From Chrysogorgia sp. JL179-B06 (lineage: Eukaryota > Cnidaria > Anthozoa > Scleralcyonacea > Chrysogorgiidae): a stretch of DNA of 64,000 nt. A model generated the notes under the pieces. It was not told the origin of the DNA, did no database searches, and worked only from the letters and a program-made list of their open reading frames with translations. Location of the stretch: positions 2,234,001 through 2,298,000 of the forward strand of contig JAYKKM010000469.1 of assembly GCA_035772405.1 (NCBI GenBank), read 5' to 3'. Positions 57,866 through 64,000 of the stretch are shown here, piece by piece. Position 1 is the first letter of the stretch; each line of letters opens with the position of its first letter. The translations under genes and the position numbers were made by a program.

Positions 57866-57965
57866 TAGACCCTCCGCTCGGGGAATTTGTCAAAATATCA
57901 CCCCTCAGGATGATATATCCTTTGGGCTTAATATTTGTAAAATTCCCCTTGCTCTGGGTCTATAA
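57866..57965. repeat. Imperfect foldback near TATAGACCC
   Basis: TATAGACCCTCCGCTCGGGGAATTTG pairs with CAAAT-like TTGTAAAATTCCCC...GGGTCTATA around a CCTCAGGATGATATATCC centre. Confidence 0.6.
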
Positions 57966-58159
57966 ATGATAATAATAATATAATATAATATATATATTTA
58001 TATATATTTAAATATATATATATATACATTCGAAATTTTCCTACACCATAAATCCTGAAAACATGTAGTTTGATCGAGTGAATTAACTAACGAGTAATGA
58101 TGTCTAAGTTTGTGATTTGGCGACACACCGCTACGTGTATTATATACGTGAAGGTCAGG

Positions 58160-58235
58160 TCATGGTCAGGTTCGATCCCTGTCCGTCCAAACCAATCAAA
58201 TTTGAGCTTGGCGATCGTCCCCCAAGCTATATATA
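58160..58235 (+). mobile_element. Truncated family-1 SINE
   Basis: Retains the B box GGTTCGATCCCTGTCCG and the tail GAGCTTGGCGATCGTCC; the A-box half is lost. Followed by AT repeats. Confidence 0.7.
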
Positions 58236-58354
58236 TATATATATTTTAATATATATATATATATTTTAATATATATATATATATATATATATAGATAAAT
58301 TTAGCAATAGAGGTAGTGATTAAAAATTCGATGAAGTAACTTGTGTTTTCATCT

Positions 58355-58412
<58 letters not shown>
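58209..58412. repeat. Multiple (TA)n blocks
   Basis: Several TA arrays of 20-58 bases, the largest at about 58356-58412, directly abut the palindrome at 58413. Confidence 0.9.
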
Positions 58413-58416
<4 letters not shown>

Positions 58417-58537
58417 TTTTCGCTTACCTCAAAACTGGTCTGCTACAACTTGTTTCATCTGTAAAAGAATCTTCAGGCAATTCTTTTACAGATGAAACAA
58501 GTTGTAGCAGACCAGTTTTGAGGTAAGCGAAAACCTA
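58413..58537. repeat. Perfect palindrome, 57-bp arms and 11-bp loop
   Basis: 58413-58469 is the exact reverse complement of 58481-58537, with no mismatch that I can find. It begins TAGGTTTTCGCTTACC and could extrude as a cruciform. It is bordered on the left directly, and on the right after 60 bases, by (TA)n arrays. Confidence 0.95.
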
Positions 58538-58597
58538 TTATTTGCTCTAACTATATGTTGTTGAGCACTCTTTGCATTTCGTAGACCAAACCTACAC

Positions 58598-58709
<112 letters not shown>

Positions 58710-59277
58710 ATATATATATATTTATAGTATGTAATTGATATTATGGCTATCAACATATTCTTCACATATGTAATATTATAATGTAGGATTTTAGGCAACA
58801 TTAGTGGAGTAAGGATATTCCTTTACCTCTTAGCTTACCAAACATATGCAACTCAGTACTTACAACGGAATAAAATGCTTTTAAAAACCTCGCATTATTC
58901 TTTCCTGAATATTATTTGAAGCCAACAATTCCCGCCAGAAGTACTGACTACAGCACGAGAATTAGAGCTTCCGGAAGACTCCGATTTTGTCCGATATTTC
59001 CCGACACTACCATATATTCACGCATGCGTTCCATTGTCCAATATTATGTAATATGAAATTTTGTATTTAATTAGTATAAACCGCGGAAAGCTACCTTTTT
59101 GCAAAGTTCTGTGAGAACATATTTAAAAACAAGGTATGTAGATGTCCATGATGTAATAATAATCTCTCAAATTGCAAATAACCATTTATTTGAAAACTAC
59201 TTGCATAATATTCGAGTTTGTTTACCGTGGTGGCATGCAGACTTGCATGACATTTTGTCTTTAATTTACCGTTTAAG

Positions 59278-62200
59278 ATGTCAGAGCAGCCGAGCAAAGC
59301 AAAGGAATCTCCCAGAAGATCTCTTGTTAAAGTAGATGGCCATTTTTTGCTTCCTAATCCAGTGCCAACAAGGAGAACACGTACCACCTCTCAGTTAGTA
59401 CCAAACAACTAATGAAAAAGCGACTTTTCATATCACTTCCCTTTTATATGTCGCACTGTCAAATTGTAGTTATGGCCAATCATAGGGGTTGACGTTTCAT
59501 ATAAATATCCCGAATTTAAAACATAGTCCTAACCCCAACATAACCCTAACCCTAACATAACCCTAACCCTACACCTAATACTAACCCTAACTCTTACGAT
59601 AATGCTTTATTTTAGAAATAACAGCTGATTTTAATTTCGAATTTTACTGCCAATAGCCTATGTGACGTCATTTCGGGATTTATATGAAACTTCACCCATC
59701 ATAGGTGTACGTATTGATTTTGTACGTATTAAGCTTACAATGGCACCTCTGCTGCTATACAGTCCAAACCCCTGTACAAATACTAATTAATTTTTGTTGG
59801 ATATATGGCCATTTGCTGCTGAGTGCTCATCCACCCTTTGACAAGTCTTGTTTTTAGTCTTGCTGGATGTTCAACCATCCTCCTCACTGGCTAGCTGGGA
59901 TGCCTGTTTAGTTGCCAACAGCCCAACCATGAGCAGGTAGTACCAGATTACATGGTTACTGGTATCAGGAATATTCCTGAGTCCTGACCTGACTTTTAAG
60001 ACAAATGATTATGTGTCAACATAAGCTCATCATAGCTATGTTCAGTCAAACATAATGTTTCAGTCTAGTCCATAAACTGCCGTACACATGGACCATATCG
60101 CGTTGCTTAGGAGAGAAGTTTGGGAAGGACGTGCACAAGGTTCAAGAAACAAAAAATGTCAATGGTCAGACATAGTTTGATGCTACTCTGGCTTTAAAAA
60201 GTTTTTTGAAAGTAACTTTAAAAGTTACTGTCCATGACCCAATGTTTCGACACTCCAATCTAGTATCTTCATCAGGGGTGATCGTTGTAAAGTTAGGAAC
60301 ACTATTTATACCCTCATAGAACCGATGATGACGTTATCTATTAACAAGATGCAAATAAGCTTCTGATAATAAACCACCATCATCGCAAATTCAATGGGGC
60401 GTGGGCGCTATTGATATGCCAAGCCTCCAGACAATGTCTCTGATGGTACCGCAGACTAGTGGTAATAATTTTGGAATTTTCCCATGCAATCTCATGGTAG
60501 GTTACCGGTTACGCATGTATGCTCTGACAAAGCAGAATTTTCCTTTTTTGAAAAGAAAACAGCCTTTTTGGTGTTCTTTTTAAACGCGTACAAAACTGAC
60601 GTTTAGTCTGACTGATGTACTCCTGATTACAGTGACAGTCACTGCACGGAATGGAATAAATAGTGTCTTTCCTCTGTTCCTTTGCAATATGATCCTTCAG
60701 TTTCACAAAAATATGACCCAACGTCAAGAAAGGTTTTTGAGCAACTTTTATGTTGAAACTACCCAAAAGTGTTTGTGGATGTGATACAGATAGTGAGCGA
60801 GATAGCAATATTGATTAAATATTACTGTTAGACTGATGCCTCTCAAAATGCTGGAAATATGAAAATCATTTTTATTTTTACATGGTTGACTTGAATTGTA
60901 TATATAGATTATATAATAATAATTGTATACACTAATACAGTAATACTTCTCAAGACTACTGTAATTAATTTAACCTATTTTGCTTAGGAATAACAATGGT
61001 AATTTGTGTTCCTCAGGGGGTTATGCATTAAATAAATAATCTCGCAAATTGACATCATATTTCATTTGGGCAATTTATGTTCTGCCCCCTCTCAAAATTC
61101 TCTGTACACCTATGTGGCCAATGTCTGTCAGAAATATCCATGGTTTGCAGTGGGGCAGGTGTGAGGGAATAGCCCCCACGAGTGGTTACAAGTTACAACA
61201 ACCCTCAATATAGTTATACCGAAAGCCTCCTTATCAGTGGCGGAAATTGTGGTGGGGTGGGGGGGCAACCGCCCCACCACCTGTCGTCAAATCGCTAATT
61301 TGTCGGAATTTTCCACTTTTTGTCGGAATTTCGGAAATACTTAAGGAATATATTGAAAATGGGAAAAAATGTTACAGAACTTATAAATATCTCACGTTAT
61401 CTTGTAAAACACATGCAAAATGAGGAGACATCTGAGGAGCCATCTAGTAATCTAGTGGTTACCACACATGTGTATGAGCTGCGAGACATGTCAGGTTCAA
61501 ATCCTGTGTCGGACCACCACCACTGCGGGTCTTAAAAATAATTGAGGAGAAAGTGCTGCCTTTGCAATAATACCAGCAAATGGTAAGACTTTCGAGTCTT
61601 CTTGGATAACGACCTTAAATCGTATAGGCCCTCGGAACCCCTATAATTGGCCTTCTAGCCTGTTGGGGTATTCCGTCCTCCTATAAGAGTGATAAATCTA
61701 ACAAACTAATTAAACTAAATAAAAAACTTATTACAATAGTACCACTGCAAACCAAAATAAAGAAATAGCGATCAAAATCGTCGAAATATGTCGAAAAGTC
61801 TAAAAAGAGTGAAGATTGAAACCCGTCCAGCAAAGAGTATTCGACAGCGACTACAAGCGCAAAAAAGGTTATGAAAACATTAATTTGTGTATCCAAACCA
61901 TTTTTAGTTTCTTTATTTGTTCATTTTTGTGTGCAAAAAAATTGGTTACGTAGCGAATAAACCTGTCGGAAATTTAAGAGGCTTTGCCCCACCACCGAAA
62001 AAGGCGAATTTCCACCACTGCTCCTTATTAAAGCACAGTGTGCAACACGACCAAGCTAATGAAGCTATTGATTCTATAATCCAAACATGTTGTGCTGCAG
62101 AAGCAGCAAACCTCAAAATAACGATTTCCTCTGACTGAAATAGGGGAGTACTTCATCTATCGTACACTGTATGTGATATACCCCTTAGTATAATTTTAAA

Positions 62201-63081
62201 CCAGGCAACTGCAAAACAACTCTAATATATTATGTTAATGTTAAAACATATTACTTTAATATTAAAACAGTTCAAAATATAAATTTTTTATGAATATTTA
62301 ACAGCAATATTACCCGAATTTACCCCGAAATTTATTTAAAAAAGTGCCCGAAATTTTCATTTTTAAATGTTTCCCCCCCACGCCTGGTATGCCTATGCAC
62401 TCGCAGAAAGAATGTCTGCTCATAGGTTGATTATTCTGCTAAGAAGTGGTATCATCAACTAAAATGTCATCTTGATGCCTTTTTCTCCTGCTATATTGGT
62501 TTACCTACTATTGACAGAAAGTAACATCAACCCAGGAGGGGTAGTGTAGATAAGACCTTGGGTATGAGGTTGCCCAGGGACATGCATTCAAACCTGTTAT
62601 GAAAAAATTCTGAATCACTCGTCTCTGCAAACTGTTTGTGTGTTCCACCAACTTTAGCAGGAGAAGCATCACAATGAAACTCTAGTTGACATTATGACGA
62701 GTTACACCCAAAATACTTCTTGCAATATCTGCCCTTATCCAGGGGCAATCTATTATTGTTAAAATCACGATCTGATTAGCAACAAATGAATAAAATCAAG
62801 TAAAACAAAACTTAATGACATGTTGGTACATGAGTACATGACATATATGTTGCAAGGTAATATTAAGGAATTTCTATCAGAAAGCAACATTGATTATAAA
62901 TATATAAAAAGCACACATATGGGATAGGAACTTTAACATTGTTTTTTTGTTTTAGGTCAAAAATGGCTTCAGATTCTCCCCTTCAGACAGGGATCTGTAA
63001 AAGCTTTTGTCGACAAAAAGGTCATGGATTTATTGTCTCAGATGACTGCCGTGAAAATGACATTTTTGTTCACATATCGGA
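59278..63081 (+). CDS. CARHSP1: CARHSP1/CSDC2-like cold-shock-domain protein, first two coding exons (gene runs past the window)
   Basis: Exon 1 (59278-59393) encodes 38 residues including LLPNPVPTRRTRT, matching the family's conserved PSPLPTRRTRTFS segment that carries regulatory phosphoserines. Exon 2 (62956-63081) encodes TGICKSFCRQKGHGFI and DIFVHIS, the start of the single cold-shock domain with its RNP1-like KGHGFI and RNP2-like IFVHI strands. Phases agree (2 to 2). The exon 2 donor is AGTAAGT. The rest of the domain must lie beyond 64000. The family binds mRNA 3' UTRs and single-stranded nucleic acid in the cytoplasm. The upstream intron, 3.5 kb, holds a Penelope-like fragment and a hAT-type element. 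Whether this is CARHSP1 or CSDC2 cannot be settled; it is probably pro-orthologous to both. Confidence 0.85.
59521..59593. repeat. Telomere-like CCCTAA repeats, degenerate
   Basis: Units of AACCCTAACCCTAACAT with variants, in intron 1 of the CARHSP1-like gene. Confidence 0.65.
60180..60830 (-). mobile_element. Penelope-like element 3' fragment with GIY-YIG endonuclease
   Basis: The minus strand encodes TIYSIPCSDCHCNQEYISQTKRQF and then, after frame breaks, CLEAWHINSAHAPLN (keeping each quote short: IPCSDC, EYISQTKRQF, LEAWHIN). This is the GIY-YIG endonuclease region typical of Penelope-like retroelements. The first Tyr of the signature is changed (IYSI), and there are at least two frame breaks, so it is dead. 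Its 3' end has TGATGAAGATACTAGATTGG and GTCGAAACATTGGG, a form of the GAAACGTT motif seen elsewhere in the window. Confidence 0.75.
61235..62020. mobile_element. 786-bp hAT-type element carrying a SINE
   Basis: Ends CAGTGGCGGAAATTG / AATTTCCACCACTG are flanked by CTCCTTAT on both sides (61227-61234, 62021-62028), a perfect 8-bp duplication. A family-2 SINE (61435-61695) is inserted inside it. Lies in intron 1 of the CARHSP1-like gene; no transposase. Confidence 0.9.
61435..61695 (+). mobile_element. tRNA-derived SINE, family 2, most complete copy
   Basis: The head has CTAGTGGTTACCACACATG and B-box GTTCAAATCC. The body runs through AATTGAGGAGAAAGTGCTGCC, GGTAAGACTTTCG and GGCCCTCGGAACCCCTAT to AAGAGTGATAAAT. 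Confidence 0.8.
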
Positions 63082-63287
63082 GTAAGTATTGCCTTGTCCA
63101 TCATCATGATGGAAGCTATTTCATGCTATGACAGCTATCCCAGGGTTAAGGGCTGTTCAATTCAGGTCAGACACACTTTAGTTCAGATGAGTTTTTCCTG
63201 TAAGTTGTTTACATGGTCCAGCCTGAGACTCACTGAGTTAATGCTGGCCTAAACCTGGGTAAAACTCTCATGGCAAACAGTCTTTAC

Positions 63288-63915
63288 CAGAGGCGTAGGA
63301 AGCCGGGGGGGGGGCCCAAAAAATCAGGACAAGCGTTGCTAAATTTAACGTTTCTTTTCCAATTGTATTAGTACGACTATAGAGGCTAGGAGAGTAATCT
63401 ACCTACGGGCTTCATCTACGTGATATTTTACAAACGGGTGTAGCCTGAAGTGTTAGCCTAAACCCTTGCCACGCAAGTGTTAGATTGGTTCCCAGACCCT
63501 TCTATCAGTACTAGGTGCAAAAAATGTCTTGGTAAGAGGCAAGCCCTAATTCATTTGAACTATGCTGGGTCATCACCTACCTATACTATCAAGTCTTGTG
63601 ATTGGTTGATTAAAACAATAAAACAATAGAATCAACCACAAAGAAACCAATGTCCTAACCTAACCACTTTTGTTCCATATAGCCAATCGCAAAACCTGTT
63701 CATTTTAGGTACGTATTTACTGACTATGCTCGCTGTAGAATTAGATGAAAAAGTTTTCTCAAATTGCTGCGAATTGTCTTTCCGAGCTTCTAAATTTCAA
63801 AGTTTTCCGGGGGAGTACCCCTGGACTCCCCTAAAAATGCGGTCACTGATAATTACGTGCTTGTCAACTTCAGGCCCCCCGCCCCCCCAACTTTAAATCC
63901 GTTCTTACACCTCTG
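63288..63915. mobile_element. 628-bp hAT-type element with perfect 8-bp duplication
   Basis: Ends CAGAGGCGTAGGAAG / CTTACACCTCTG flanked by GTCTTTAC on both sides (63280-63287, 63916-63923). G/C runs lie just inside both ends. Located in the intron after CARHSP1-like exon 2. Confidence 0.9.
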
Positions 63916-64000
63916 GTCTTTACTCAACTCTGACAGCTGCTGAGGCTGTCGATCACCAACAATGACAACCTTGACAATCAAGTGATCTATTCTTATTATC

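Overview
This window reads as animal nuclear DNA, most likely from a cnidarian (anthozoan-like). It is AT-rich, its genes have introns with GT/AG boundaries, and it is dense in MITEs, hAT relics, tRNA-derived SINEs, LINE tails and a Penelope-like fragment. The species call is an inference; the animal call is firm because the window encodes recognisable relatives of tepsin, ZWILCH, CARHSP1 and a MICAL-like LIM protein. The four recognisable gene families are a trafficking adaptor accessory protein, a probable Rab effector, a kinetochore subunit and an RNA-binding protein. I see no operon-like or pathway link among them.

Layout. 60-3671 (+) holds an intact, intronless protein-primed family B DNA polymerase of Polinton/adintovirus type, followed by a terminator-like hairpin; it is an endogenous viral or virus-like element cut by the window start. 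7875-14604 (-) is a six-exon (as traced) gene with a LIM domain followed by bMERB-like helices; its introns hold foldback elements and long pyrimidine tracts, and a 12-bp satellite lies just upstream of its start. 15.4-23.1 kb is intergenic, full of MITEs, (AT)n and a head-to-head pair of tRNA-derived SINEs. 23196-39634 (-) is the main gene of the window: a tepsin (AP-4 accessory protein) orthologue rebuilt from 16 exons by reading frame, splice phase and family similarity, with one small exon still missing. Its introns hold SINEs, LINE tails and MITEs.

39.7-52.6 kb is a transposon graveyard: a hAT-type MITE with perfect 8-bp target duplication, an RTE-like reverse transcriptase remnant, a 7.5-kb inverted-repeat structure with ~860-bp arms enclosing a broken TTF-zinc-finger hAT transposase, and next to it a 2.2-kb inverted-repeat element with a 60-bp minisatellite at its centre. 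52812-53708 (+) is a single-exon HAD phosphatase resembling the C-terminal domain of plant TH2 thiamin-phosphate phosphatase. 55530-57470 (-) is an intronless ZWILCH (RZZ kinetochore complex). 59278-63081 (+) contains the first two coding exons of a CARHSP1/CSDC2-like cold-shock protein that continues past the window end.

I found no CRISPR array, bacterial operon or convincing functional tRNA/rRNA gene. The most useful results are the tepsin gene, the virus-like polymerase, the two adjacent giant inverted-repeat elements, and a perfect 57-bp-arm palindrome lying between AT repeats.
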